DNA of 64,000 bases, from positions 124,001 to 188,000 of the forward strand of contig CATQIH010000001.1 of the NCBI GenBank assembly GCA_958296015.1. Reading direction: 5' to 3'. Under the pieces are notes generated by a model. That model searched no databases. It was not told the origin of the DNA and worked only from the letters and a program-made list of their open reading frames with translations. The stretch's first letter is position 1; each line of letters starts with the position of its first letter. The stretch comes from Cyclobacteriaceae bacterium. Lineage in GTDB: Bacteria > Bacteroidota > Bacteroidia > Cytophagales > Cyclobacteriaceae. A program made the translations under genes and the position numbers. Positions 1-8,542 of this stretch are shown in pieces.

Positions 1-1
1 T

Positions 2-367
2 GAAAAAATAGCAGTGTTTACCGAGCAACACATCAATACAATATTAAAAAATCCTTTTATGCCGCTTTTTATGGTCAGCGAGATTCATAAAACAGATTCC
101 CCTTTTTTTCAGTCGGTGATAGACAACATAAAACCCAACATTGATGGGTTTGTGACACAAGTGGAGAAAGAAATAGCCCTGAAGCATATTATTCCGATCC
201 ATCCTATACAGCTGTACATCAATATTATATCGCTATGTGTCTATCCGGTCATGGGAAAACCGCTTTTTAGCATGTTTGCAGGCATTGACGAGCCAGCCAT
301 GACACAATTGCTGGAAGACCGCAAAAAAGAAGTTGCCCAAATGATTATCAAACTTATTAAAGCATAA
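2..367 (+). CDS. TetR-family regulator, C-terminal part (5' truncated by window edge)
   Basis: The frame is open from the first bases of the window, so the N-terminal helix-turn-helix lies upstream and only about 120 residues are seen. The visible part is all-helical, without signal peptide or membrane segment. It resembles the ligand-binding C-terminal domain of TetR-family regulators, with a long helix ending 'EVAQMIIKLIKA', a common TetR end. It precedes a TolC/HlyD/MFS exporter by only 26 bases on the same strand, the usual place for a TetR repressor of a drug-efflux operon. The role as local repressor is inferred from position. The GTG at 14 used by the ORF track is an internal codon, not a credible start. 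Family assignment is moderate because the DNA-binding domain is missing. Confidence 0.6.
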   Translation, partial: EKIAVFTEQHINTILKNPFMPLFMVSEIHKTDSPFFQSVIDNIKPNIDGFVTQVEKEIALKHIIPIHPIQLYINIISLCVYPVMGKPLFSMFAGIDEPAMTQLLEDRKKEVAQMIIKLIKA

Positions 368-393
368 AAAAATTTACCCAAAAACTGACATGT

Positions 394-1686
394 ATGTCAA
401 ACACTCACGTAAAAACCATGAACATAAATGCTACCATCCTACTAACGCTCTTGTGGATCAGTCCTCTCATCGTTCACTCTCAATCCATTACACTGGATAG
501 CTGCCTGGCAGCTGTCAGAAAAAACTATCCGGCGACCGACAAAGTAGCACTTCAGCAGAAAATAAATGGGTTGAGCCAGGAAAATATCAGAACAGCCCAT
601 CTGCCAGGCATTCAGCTTTTAGGTCAGGCAACGTACCAGTCGGAGGTCACCCGGTTGAATATTCCCATCCCGGACTTTCCTAAGATTGAACCACTGAGTA
701 AAGACCAGTACAAAATTTACCTGGATGTCAGCCAGACGTTGTACGATGCGGGAACGATGCGCATACAAACGGGCCTACAGGAATTATCGTCGCTCCTCGC
801 GCAGAAGCAAGTGGATATTACCCTGCAGGCTGTAGAAGAACAGGTTGTTAACTATTTTTTCAACGTGCTATCAGCCAATGAAAACACGGCGATCCTCAAT
901 GCTTCTAAAAAAGTACTTGAGAGTAATGTAAAACAATTGCAATCCGCTTTTGACCACGGCATCGCCAAGCAAAGCCAGGTGGATGTGCTGAAGGTAGAAG
1001 TCTTGAGACTGGATCAAAGTCTGATCGAGCTGGCAGCCAACCGGCAGGTAGCCATACAGGTAATTTCTCTGCTCTCCGGATTGGGCCTTAACCGCCAGGC
1101 TGAGTTTGTCATGCCCGACGATATCAGCCTCTATCCGAGTACCTTCACCAACCGGCCCGAACACCAACTGATTGAGCTACAGCAGGAAGTGCTAATCAAG
1201 CAGAATGCATTGACGGAGGCAGGAACGCGGCCCAGAATCAGTTTGTTTGGACAGGCCGGATACGGAAGGCCGGGATTGAATTTTTTGAGCAACGCTTTTA
1301 CCGATTACTATCTTGGAGGGCTTCGGTTAAGCTGGAATATTTCCTCTTTCTACACCAAAAAGAAAGCGCAGGACATTAACTTGTTTTCTGTGGAAATGGC
1401 AAAAGCAGATGCTGCGGTGCTAGACAAAAATCTAATGTCGCAATATACGGTACTGGCGGCTGAGATCGATAAATCAGAAGCCCTCATTGCCAAAGATAAG
1501 GAGATCATTGCGCTGCAATTAGCTGTTACCAAAGCATCCAACGCCGAACTCAAAAACGGCACGTCCACTTCCTCGGACTACCTCACCGAACTCAACGGGG
1601 AGATCAAAGCAAAGCAGCAAATGTCGCTTCACCAGATTCAGCAGCAATCAGCCAAATACAAACTCAAAATTCTTACAGGAAACTAA
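394..1686 (+). CDS. TolC-like outer membrane efflux protein
   Basis: A 430-residue protein with an N-terminal signal peptide (hydrophobic stretch 'TILLTLLWISPLIV') and two long coiled-coil/beta repeats typical of the OEP (TolC) family. Such proteins trimerise into the outer membrane channel of a tripartite exporter. The length fits the family (about 420-480). 'SLFGQAGYGRPG' and 'LRLSWNISSFYTKK' are typical barrel-strand segments of Bacteroidota TolC proteins. A second ATG at 418 begins directly at the signal peptide and could be the real start. The gene is followed after 39 bases by the HlyD adaptor and then the MFS pump, so the three probably form one operon under the upstream TetR regulator. 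The exported substrate cannot be read from the sequence. Confidence 0.9.
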   Translation: MSNTHVKTMNINATILLTLLWISPLIVHSQSITLDSCLAAVRKNYPATDKVALQQKINGLSQENIRTAHLPGIQLLGQATYQSEVTRLNIPIPDFPKIEPLSKDQYKIYLDVSQTLYDAGTMRIQTGLQELSSLLAQKQVDITLQAVEEQVVNYFFNVLSANENTAILNASKKVLESNVKQLQSAFDHGIAKQSQVDVLKVEVLRLDQSLIELAANRQVAIQVISLLSGLGLNRQAEFVMPDDISLYPSTFTNRPEHQLIELQQEVLIKQNALTEAGTRPRISLFGQAGYGRPGLNFLSNAFTDYYLGGLRLSWNISSFYTKKKAQDINLFSVEMAKADAAVLDKNLMSQYTVLAAEIDKSEALIAKDKEIIALQLAVTKASNAELKNGTSTSSDYLTELNGEIKAKQQMSLHQIQQQSAKYKLKILTGN

Positions 1687-1725
1687 ACCAAGCCTTTGGC
1701 TTAAACATAGATAAATCTTACTACA

Positions 1726-2709
1726 ATGAAAAAAAAACAAGTAATAGGTCTTAGCATACTAGCCGTTTTTGTGATTGTCGGCGTTTATTTCGGCATCCGG
1801 TGGTACCGATTTGCCGAAACGCATGAGTCGACAGATAATGCACAAATAGAAGGAGACATCAGCCCGATCATTCCCCGAGTAGATGGATACGTCAAGCAAA
1901 TTCTGGTAGACGATAACACCATCGTGAAAAAAGGAGCACTGCTGGCAGAGATTGATGATTCTGATCTGAAGCTGATGCTTGCACGACAAGAAACCACCCT
2001 GAATACGGCAAAGGTAGGCTACTCGGAAGCCAAAGCAAATCTTGATTATATACATTCTACGCTACAGCAGGCCAACCTGGATATTCTTCAGCGTAAAGAC
2101 GATCGCAACAGGCAGCAAGGTTTGATGACTGATGGTGCCACTACCCAGCAGGCATTGGACAACACCAAATTTGCCTATGACAAAGCCGTAGCTGCCAAAG
2201 CTAGTCTGGAAAAGCAAATTACAGTGGCTCAGTCCAAAATAGCCCAGGCGGAGGCGATGATCAGCCAGGCGGAAATAGCCATTGATGATGCCAAACTCAA
2301 GCTGAGTTATACCAAACTCACCGCCCCTATTGGTGGCTCTGTTTCTCAACTCAATATTGAAGTAGGTCAACTCGTACGGCCCGGACAAACGGTGATGTCG
2401 GTCGTAGACAAGTCTGACATCTGGGTCGTCGCCAACTTCAAAGAAAGTCAGATTGCAAAAATCAACGAAGGTCAGCACGTATCCATTAAGGTAGATGCCT
2501 ATGGCGACCGGGAGTTTGAAGGGGAAGTGCAATCTATAGAGGGTGCTACCGGGTCTAAGTTTGCCCTGTTACCTGCCGACAATGCCAGTGGCAATTTCGT
2601 TAAGGTAGAGCAGCGTATTCCGGTAAAAATCATCTTCACCAATACGCGGGAAGAAACTGTTCGGCTACGCCCCGGCATGAGTGTCATTCCTACGATTCTT
2701 TTAAACTAA
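1726..2709 (+). CDS. HlyD/EmrA-type periplasmic adaptor of MFS efflux system
   Basis: A 327-residue membrane-fusion protein. A single N-terminal transmembrane helix (residues about 5-25) is followed by the first half of a lipoyl-like domain ('PRVDGYVKQILVDDNTIVKKG'), a long alpha-helical hairpin rich in Gln/Ala/Lys (about 75-190), and the second lipoyl half with beta-barrel ('TAPIGGSVSQLNIEVGQLV'). 'TDNAQIEGDISPIIPRVDG' is the classic signature of the EmrA subgroup that works with DHA2-type MFS pumps. The adaptor bridges the inner membrane pump and the TolC-like channel encoded on either side. Spacing to the next gene is 10 bases, implying co-transcription and probable translational coupling. 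Confidence 0.92.
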   Translation: MKKKQVIGLSILAVFVIVGVYFGIRWYRFAETHESTDNAQIEGDISPIIPRVDGYVKQILVDDNTIVKKGALLAEIDDSDLKLMLARQETTLNTAKVGYSEAKANLDYIHSTLQQANLDILQRKDDRNRQQGLMTDGATTQQALDNTKFAYDKAVAAKASLEKQITVAQSKIAQAEAMISQAEIAIDDAKLKLSYTKLTAPIGGSVSQLNIEVGQLVRPGQTVMSVVDKSDIWVVANFKESQIAKINEGQHVSIKVDAYGDREFEGEVQSIEGATGSKFALLPADNASGNFVKVEQRIPVKIIFTNTREETVRLRPGMSVIPTILLN

Positions 2710-2719
2710 CCAGAGCCTT

Positions 2720-4309
2720 ATGATAGCACAACAAACCGCTGAAAAGCCTACGGTAGAATACGGTTTCAGAAGAGCCATTATCACCATCACCGTCATTACC
2801 GCTTCCTTGCTGGAACTGATTGATACCACCATCGTCAACGTTTCTCTGCCTGTGATCCGGGGCAACCTGGGAGCCACGTTGAGCGATATTAGCTGGGTGA
2901 TCGCTGGCTATGCCCTGGCCAACGCAATTGTTGTACCGCTGACCGGTTGGTTATCTACCGTATTGGGGCGCAGAAACTATTTTGTAGGTTCTATTTTCTT
3001 GTTTACGGCGGCATCTTTTATGTGCGGCCATAGTGAGTCGATTGAAAACCTAGTAGCATGGCGTTTTGTGCAGGGCTTGGGAGGCGGGGCTTTGCTGGCC
3101 ACGTCGCAGGCCGTGCTGGTAGAGATATTTCCCGAAGACCAACTGGGCTTTGCCAATGCCTTGTTTGGGATTGGCGCGGTGGTAGGTCCTACCCTGGGGC
3201 CACTGATTGGCGGCTATCTCACCGATGAGCTTTCCTGGCCGTGGATTTTTTATGTAAACATTCCCGTAGGCATATTGGCTGCCACGCTTTCCTTCGTACT
3301 CATCAAAGAGCCGCTGGAGAAAATGCGTACCGGAGCCTTTGACTGGCAGGGGTTGCTGCTACTGGTTGTAGGCATCGGATCGCTCCAGATATTTTTAGAG
3401 CGCGGTGCCGAGGAAGATTGGTTTGCCGAAGCCTACATCACCGTGCTGGCCTTTACTGCCGGGCTGGGCCTGATTGGCTTTGTGCTTTGGGAACTCTATA
3501 AAGCTGAAAATCCTGTTGTGGATCTCAGTATCCTCAAAAACCGCAGTACTGCCTTTGGTACAATTTTTATTTTTATTCTGGGATTCGGGTTGTACGGCGT
3601 ACTGTTTTTGTATCCGCAGTTCGTACAGATTCTGTTGGGCTACACTGCATACCAATCCGGAATTTCTTTGCTGCCGGGCGGTATTTCCGCTTTCTTAACC
3701 ATGCCTCTTCTGGCGATTGCGCTGAAGAACAAACTTTCGCCTAAAATCATGGCCGGGTTTGGCTTTCTATTGTTTTTCGGTTGCAGCTATATACTCTCTC
3801 TGGAAAATGTATCTTCAGGAGGAGATATATTCTGGGGAGACTTCTTCTGGGCACAGGTACTGCGAGGCGTAGCCACGGCCATGCTATTCGTTCCCCTCAC
3901 TACCATTGCACTATCAGGGTTGAAGGGTGCCAAGATCGCGCAGGGTTCGGGCCTGACGAATATGGCACGGCAACTGGGAGGTTCCTTTGGTCTGGCTGCC
4001 ATCGCTACGTTTACCCATTACACCTCTGCCGACCATAGAAGTGTGCTGGTAGATAAGATCGCTCACTACGGCACAGAGACACAGCAACGCATAGACATGC
4101 TGACCAATGCTTTTCTGGCCAAAGGCTTTGACCTGACCAATGCTACCCAAAAAGCATACATGGCCATAGAAGGATCAGTGCAAAGAAATACCTTGCAGCT
4201 CACCTACAACGATGCCTTTTTCTATATCAGTATTTTCTTTCTGCTGTGTATTCCTTTCTTGTTGTTTATCCCTAAAGTCAAGAATGATGGAACCCCTATG
4301 GCACATTAA
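2720..4309 (+). CDS. DHA2-family MFS drug exporter (EmrB-like)
   Basis: A 529-residue, very hydrophobic protein with about 14 predicted membrane helices, as expected for the 14-TMS DHA2 family of proton-driven drug antiporters. The family motif in the first helix is present ('ELIDTTIVNVSLPVI'), as are motif A ('GWLSTVLGRRNYF') and a motif C-like 'GIGAVVGPTLGPLIGG'. It closes the TolC-HlyD-MFS operon. Together they would pump hydrophobic compounds from the cytoplasm across both membranes. The soluble loop near residues 430-490 and the short cytoplasmic tail are normal. Specific substrate is unknown. Confidence 0.93.
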   Translation: MIAQQTAEKPTVEYGFRRAIITITVITASLLELIDTTIVNVSLPVIRGNLGATLSDISWVIAGYALANAIVVPLTGWLSTVLGRRNYFVGSIFLFTAASFMCGHSESIENLVAWRFVQGLGGGALLATSQAVLVEIFPEDQLGFANALFGIGAVVGPTLGPLIGGYLTDELSWPWIFYVNIPVGILAATLSFVLIKEPLEKMRTGAFDWQGLLLLVVGIGSLQIFLERGAEEDWFAEAYITVLAFTAGLGLIGFVLWELYKAENPVVDLSILKNRSTAFGTIFIFILGFGLYGVLFLYPQFVQILLGYTAYQSGISLLPGGISAFLTMPLLAIALKNKLSPKIMAGFGFLLFFGCSYILSLENVSSGGDIFWGDFFWAQVLRGVATAMLFVPLTTIALSGLKGAKIAQGSGLTNMARQLGGSFGLAAIATFTHYTSADHRSVLVDKIAHYGTETQQRIDMLTNAFLAKGFDLTNATQKAYMAIEGSVQRNTLQLTYNDAFFYISIFFLLCIPFLLFIPKVKNDGTPMAH

Positions 4310-4349
4310 AATATGTACCTGCTGATCATCTAAAGGAAAACTACAAAAA

Positions 4350-4979
4350 ATGAAAATTTCAATATTCGGGTCAACCGGCGCAACAGGACAAGAATTGGTC
4401 AAGCAAGGACTTGAAAAAGGATACAGTATATCCACCGTCGTCAGACATCCACTCGACATTACAAATCCTAACCTGACAGTCATCCAAGGAAATATATTTG
4501 ATAAGCCGTTGGTAAAAGATGTCATTGAAGGAAGTGACTTGGTGATTTCTGTATTAGCTTTTACGCCAAAATTATTTGGTCAGCAATCAACCGACCTTTA
4601 CTCAAAAACGGCTTCAGTGCTGGTAGAAGCCATGACTGAACTAAATATAAAAAAGTTAGCGTTTTGTACCTCGGCAGGGGTGGAAGAAGACCCGCATGAA
4701 ATTTGGTTTTACAAGCATATTCTCAAACCGCTTTATCTGAAGAAAGGATATGAAGACATGCAACTGGCAGAAAACATCATAACCGGTTCAACGTTGGATT
4801 GGATTCTAGTAAGACCTTCGCGACTTACAAACGGTGTTCTTACCACTGAATTTCGCATCGCTAAGAGATTCAGACCCGAAGGAGGGAGTACTATTTCAAG
4901 AGCTGACTTGGCTTTTTTTATTTTAGAGCAATTAGCAAGTAGCGCTTGGGTTCACAAAACACCGACACTGGCATATTAA
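4350..4979 (+). CDS. NAD(P)H-binding protein, atypical SDR
   Basis: A 209-residue cytoplasmic protein with an N-terminal Rossmann motif of the atypical SDR/NmrA-like type ('GSTGATGQELVKQ'). It has 'LVISVLAF' at the end of the fourth strand, the 'LAFCTSAGV' strand and 'DWILVRPSRLTNG'. The length and motif pattern fit the NAD(P)H-binding family PF13460, whose members reduce flavin or quinone-like substrates or act as sensors. It starts 40 bases after the exporter gene and could be read from the same transcript. No catalytic YxxxK motif is obvious, as usual in this group. The exact reaction is not inferable. Confidence 0.8.
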   Translation: MKISIFGSTGATGQELVKQGLEKGYSISTVVRHPLDITNPNLTVIQGNIFDKPLVKDVIEGSDLVISVLAFTPKLFGQQSTDLYSKTASVLVEAMTELNIKKLAFCTSAGVEEDPHEIWFYKHILKPLYLKKGYEDMQLAENIITGSTLDWILVRPSRLTNGVLTTEFRIAKRFRPEGGSTISRADLAFFILEQLASSAWVHKTPTLAY

Positions 4980-5044
4980 TGATCTCTCACTTGCTAAAAT
5001 CTGCTTTACGCCTATACTTGCCATTATCAGCAATTACTAAAGTG

Positions 5045-5425
5045 TTAGGGGCGATCATTTTTCATTACTTCTCTTCTGTGTGCCATTCCCCAATCAAGCA
5101 TAGTATCTACCACATTAATTAGATTTTTGCCAGATTCCGTTAATATATATTCGATTAAAACAGGGGTTTGATCATAAACCTTGCGCTGTACAATACCATT
5201 AACTTCCAGCTCTTTCAATTCTTTCGACAACATTCTAGGAGTTATTTTCTCAATATTTTCCTGTAAATCCTTAAACCGGTTTTTGCCATACAATAAAGAA
5301 GCAATGATCGGTAGCTTCCATTTCCCGGTAATCACATTAAGAGTATCCGTTAAGGCCAGGATGTATTGCCTTGGACATTGCTTTACCTTTTCCTCCTTAA
5401 CTAATTCTTTGAAGTCACTCATCAT
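5045..5425 (-). CDS. HxlR-family redox/electrophile-type transcriptional regulator
   Basis: A 126-residue winged-helix protein of the HxlR (MarR-like) family. It has the family core 'DTLNVITGKWKLPIIASLL', followed by 'RFKDLQENIEKITPRMLSKELKELE' (recognition helix) and the wing 'GIVQRKVYDQTPVLIEYILTESG'. A single cysteine just before the core ('KQCPRQYIL') sits where YodB/QorR-type members carry their thiol switch, so quinone or electrophile sensing is plausible. It is divergent from the quinone-reductase-like gene at 5538, with a palindromic site between them, the arrangement expected for an autoregulated repressor of that gene. Family is certain; ligand is inferred. Confidence 0.9.
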   Translation of the reverse strand: MMSDFKELVKEEKVKQCPRQYILALTDTLNVITGKWKLPIIASLLYGKNRFKDLQENIEKITPRMLSKELKELEVNGIVQRKVYDQTPVLIEYILTESGKNLINVVDTMLDWGMAHRREVMKNDRP

Positions 5426-5456
5426 GAAGATATTAAATTGTTACTATACAAAAGTA

Positions 5457-5474
5457 TACTAATACTTTTTAGTA
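5457..5474. promoter_or_regulatory. Candidate HxlR operator palindrome
   Basis: TACTAA-TACTTT-TTAGTA is a 6-bp inverted repeat that also contains TACT-TTTT-AGTA. It lies in the 112-bp divergent region between the HxlR gene and the NmrA/quinone-reductase-like gene, 32 bases upstream of the HxlR start. Known YodB-type HxlR operators contain TACT...AGTA half sites. Function is inferred from half-site similarity and position. Confidence 0.45.
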
Positions 5475-5537
5475 AACAAGTATATTTAATATAGTTGTCT
5501 TCGTAAACTTGTAACATAGTCAATTAAAAAAACAAAC

Positions 5538-6416
5538 ATGATTTTAATTACAGGAGCAACAGGAAATTTTGGTTCTAAAGCCATACAACACTTATTAAAT
5601 AAAGGAATAGCTGCCAAGGGCATTGCAGCATTGGTAAGGAACAGAGAGGATACGCAGCCTCTGTCAGACCAAGGTATTCATGTAAGGATGGGAGATTATG
5701 CGGATGTAGATTCCATGATAAAGGCCTTTGAAGGCGTTGAAAAAATGTTGCTGATTTCCAGCAGTGACCGGGGGCCGGTTGAAAACCGAACAAAGCACCA
5801 CATCAACGCGATTACAGCAGCCAAAGAAGCCAATGTAAAGCACATAGTCTATACTTCTTTTGTAAGAAAGCCCGACCATGAAGATTCTGCTATTGCTGAC
5901 TTTGAGAATTCTCATGTTGAGTCGGAGAAGTTTCTTAAAGAAATCGGTATCGATTATACTATTCTCCAAAATGGCATTTACCAGGAAATGATTCTTGCGT
6001 TTGTTGGTGAAAAGGTAGCTGAAACAGGAACTATTTTGTTTCCCGCGGCAGAAGGTAAAGCTAGCTGGGTACTTCGTGAAGAACTGGCTGAGGCAGCCAT
6101 TAACGTATTAACGACTGAAGGTCATGAAAACAAAACCTATAATTTGACCAACAACGCTTCGGTGGATTTTGAAAAAATAGCAAGGTATATTTCTGAAGCA
6201 TTGGGTAGAGAGGTGGGTTACAATTCTCCTGATGTTGAAAAATTCAAAGCTACTCTGGAAAAAGCAGGTGTGCCTGATATGTACATCGGTATGTTTGTCA
6301 TGTGGGGTACAGCAGTAGCCGAAGGTATGATGGATGCAGAAGATACCACTTTGGAGTCTTTACTGGGAAGAAAACCTACAACCGTTAAACAGTTTATTGA
6401 TCAGATTTACAGGTAA
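5538..6416 (+). CDS. NmrA/QorB-like NAD(P)H-dependent oxidoreductase
   Basis: A 292-residue atypical SDR with the Rossmann motif 'ITGATGNFGSKA' at residues 4-15. It has 'ALVRNRED' (cofactor ribose-phosphate contact), 'KHIVYTSFVRK' and 'YTILQNGIYQEM', all typical of NmrA-like and QorB NAD(P)H:quinone reductase proteins (usual length 280-300). Its start is 112 bases from the divergently transcribed HxlR regulator, so it is the probable target gene of that regulator. Likely role: two-electron reduction of quinones or related electrophiles in the cytoplasm. The substrate is inferred from family and regulator type, not from specific residues. Confidence 0.87.
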   Translation: MILITGATGNFGSKAIQHLLNKGIAAKGIAALVRNREDTQPLSDQGIHVRMGDYADVDSMIKAFEGVEKMLLISSSDRGPVENRTKHHINAITAAKEANVKHIVYTSFVRKPDHEDSAIADFENSHVESEKFLKEIGIDYTILQNGIYQEMILAFVGEKVAETGTILFPAAEGKASWVLREELAEAAINVLTTEGHENKTYNLTNNASVDFEKIARYISEALGREVGYNSPDVEKFKATLEKAGVPDMYIGMFVMWGTAVAEGMMDAEDTTLESLLGRKPTTVKQFIDQIYR

Positions 6417-6462
6417 GCCGTATCGAGAAGAATTCGTTAAATCAATAGTAACATTTGCGACT

Positions 6463-7314
6463 ATGAATCCATTAAGTCACTTAAAAGTATTTGCAGATCA
6501 TCTACCGTTACAAAGTAAGCGAATGCCGGTGTTGTTCACTTCGCACGGTAGCCCAATAGATATTCCTCTCAGCAGGGAGGAATATCCCTTTTGGAACAGC
6601 CTGCACGAGCTGGGGCGCTCTCTGGAAAAAGAATATGAAGTGAAGGCAGTGCTGGTAGTTTCTGCTCACTGGTGTACAAGAGGCACCTTTATCAATATAG
6701 CCAACCAACAGCAACAGATTTATGACTATTACGGCTTCCCGAAGCATTACTATGATGTTAAATATCATGCGAAAGGAACTCCGGATATAGCCCACGAGGT
6801 ACATAAAATCATCTCCTCTGTTCGAGAAACAGAAGATTGGGGGCTTGATCATGGATCATGGCCTGTGCTTATGCATGTGTTTCCACAGGCCAATGTCCCG
6901 GTATTTCAGATGAGTTTAGATTATTATGCTACCCCAACCTATCACTATGAACTCGGACAGCAATAAAAGTCACTCAGGAACAAAGGAGTGCTTATCATAG
7001 GTAGTGGAGCACTGGTTCATAACCTAAAGATACTGGGGGAAAGAATGAGAACAGGAGATTTTTCACCTTTTGGGTGGGAAGCTGAGTATGAAGAATGGAT
7101 CAAAAGACAGGTGGCAGAAAGGAATTTCAAAAAGATTGTTGACTATGAACGTAGTCATGCTCTAGGCAAACTAGCCGCCCCTACTCCTGATCATTTTGTA
7201 CCTGTCCTCTATAGCTTAGGCCTTGCTGATAACAAGGATGACATTCAATTCTTTTATGACCATGAACCTGAAAAGGCCGCTTTTAGTGAGCTAAGTTTTA
7301 TCATTCATAGCTAG
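6463..7314 (+). pseudogene. LigB-type (4,5-DOPA dioxygenase/YgiD-like) gene interrupted by an in-frame stop
   Basis: Two ORFs in the same frame read as one ~283-residue LigB-superfamily extradiol dioxygenase. The N-terminal part has 'PVLFTSHGSP', 'VLVVSAHWCTRG' and 'DHGSWPVLMHVFP', the metal- and substrate-site histidines. After the stop it resumes with 'VLIIGSGALVHNL' and ends with 'DHFVPVLYSLG', all conserved in this family. The break is TAA at 6964-6966 inside 'YELGQQ*KSLRNKG', where homologues generally have a leucine; TTA to TAA is a one-base change. The start ATG at 6463 replaces the longer ORF-track start, which overlaps the previous gene. Either a real nonsense mutation or a base-call error. 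An unbroken copy would be a cytoplasmic non-heme metal dioxygenase. Confidence 0.85.
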
Positions 7315-7462
7315 ATAAAACAAGCTTGCATACAATCTTTTATGATGAGACGATAAAGCTAACAAAAAGATTTGATATATTTGGTTACACTGCCAAAACA
7401 AGGTTCTGACGCAATAAATATCAGCATCATGGTTAGTATTCATCTTGCATGAAACCTAATAT

Positions 7463-8542
7463 ATGAAAGGAACGAACACAAATCGCCTTATCGGTCAAGT
7501 CATCATCCTGGCAGTATCTCTGTTATCAACAATGGCCGCCTGTCAAACTGCATCCAGAGAGTTTAGGATCAAGGATATGGGTAAGGACTATTCATTGCCT
7601 ACCGGAAAACTGGTGAAGGGTCTCTACCATCATATCGAGCAGGACGATGATGTGATCGGGGGCAATACCAGTATTCGAAACGTGGATGCCAAAGACTTAG
7701 AATGGAAGGGCAATCCCAATGGCAATGGATATGGATATTTTGAGCGTAACCGGGACCTGGGCCAGGTTTTTACCATGCCCAAGAACATGAACGTAACATT
7801 AGATGCACTGGTACTGAGGACTTCCAGGGGGAACAACGCCATCATGAATGGCACACCTGGCGCAGCACTTTATATCGTTTTTTATGAGGTTAAAACCAAA
7901 AAGGGGGAGCAGGTGAGCATCAACGAAAACGGAACCACCAAAGGCGATCAGGCCCTGCATGGCTTTGACCTACAATTCAATAGGGCAGATGATTTTATAG
8001 AGGGGGCTACGTATGTTTTCCTTGATCGTTTTACAGGGGGCATCTTTCCGGAGATAGCACCCACTTCGCAATATGTGTACGATAATGGAAAGGGTGGGTC
8101 GTTTGGAGAGCAAAAAGGTCACCTCCACTATTTTAGATGCGATTTTTTAAAAGATGCCGAAATTACCCTGGAGGCGGGCAAAACCTATGCCTTTATGATC
8201 GGGTTTTCCCAGCCGGGCGATGCCAGGGGGCTGGCCCTGGCCATAGATTCGGAAGTACATACCAAAGAAGCGGCTGCCTTTGTAAGAGACGAAAACGGAG
8301 CAATCCGCTGGGGTATTCGGCGCGAAGGTAATGGTACTATTCCACCAACCATGATCAGCCAAAGTGCCCCCCCAAAAGAAAAAACCGAGTCATACAACGA
8401 ACTGGTTTCGGAGTCTTTATTCCCAAAAGATCATGATGAAACCCTGACACCTACCAGCAATGGTTACCCGGATGTGGACACCTACAGAACGCTTCAGTTT
8501 TATTTAGAGATAAAAGATATGGTACTCATTAATGATAGGTAA
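7463..8542 (+). CDS. Putative lipoprotein of unknown function
   Basis: A 359-residue protein that I do not recognise. The N-terminus is a lipoprotein signal ('VSLLSTMAAC', lipid-bearing Cys about residue 27), so the product should be anchored in the cell envelope. The mature part is rich in Gly, Asn and beta-type segments: 'DLGQVFTMPKNMNVTLDALVLRT', 'GAALYIVFYEV', 'LEAGKTYAFMIGFSQPGDARG'. This suggests one or two beta-sandwich (carbohydrate-binding-like) domains, with a 'TYRTLQFYLEI' closing strand. No catalytic signature is visible. It stands alone, 148 bases after the dioxygenase pseudogene and upstream of the glycan-utilisation locus, so a role in polysaccharide handling is possible but only by neighbourhood. 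Confidence 0.65.
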   Translation: MKGTNTNRLIGQVIILAVSLLSTMAACQTASREFRIKDMGKDYSLPTGKLVKGLYHHIEQDDDVIGGNTSIRNVDAKDLEWKGNPNGNGYGYFERNRDLGQVFTMPKNMNVTLDALVLRTSRGNNAIMNGTPGAALYIVFYEVKTKKGEQVSINENGTTKGDQALHGFDLQFNRADDFIEGATYVFLDRFTGGIFPEIAPTSQYVYDNGKGGSFGEQKGHLHYFRCDFLKDAEITLEAGKTYAFMIGFSQPGDARGLALAIDSEVHTKEAAAFVRDENGAIRWGIRREGNGTIPPTMISQSAPPKEKTESYNELVSESLFPKDHDETLTPTSNGYPDVDTYRTLQFYLEIKDMVLINDR

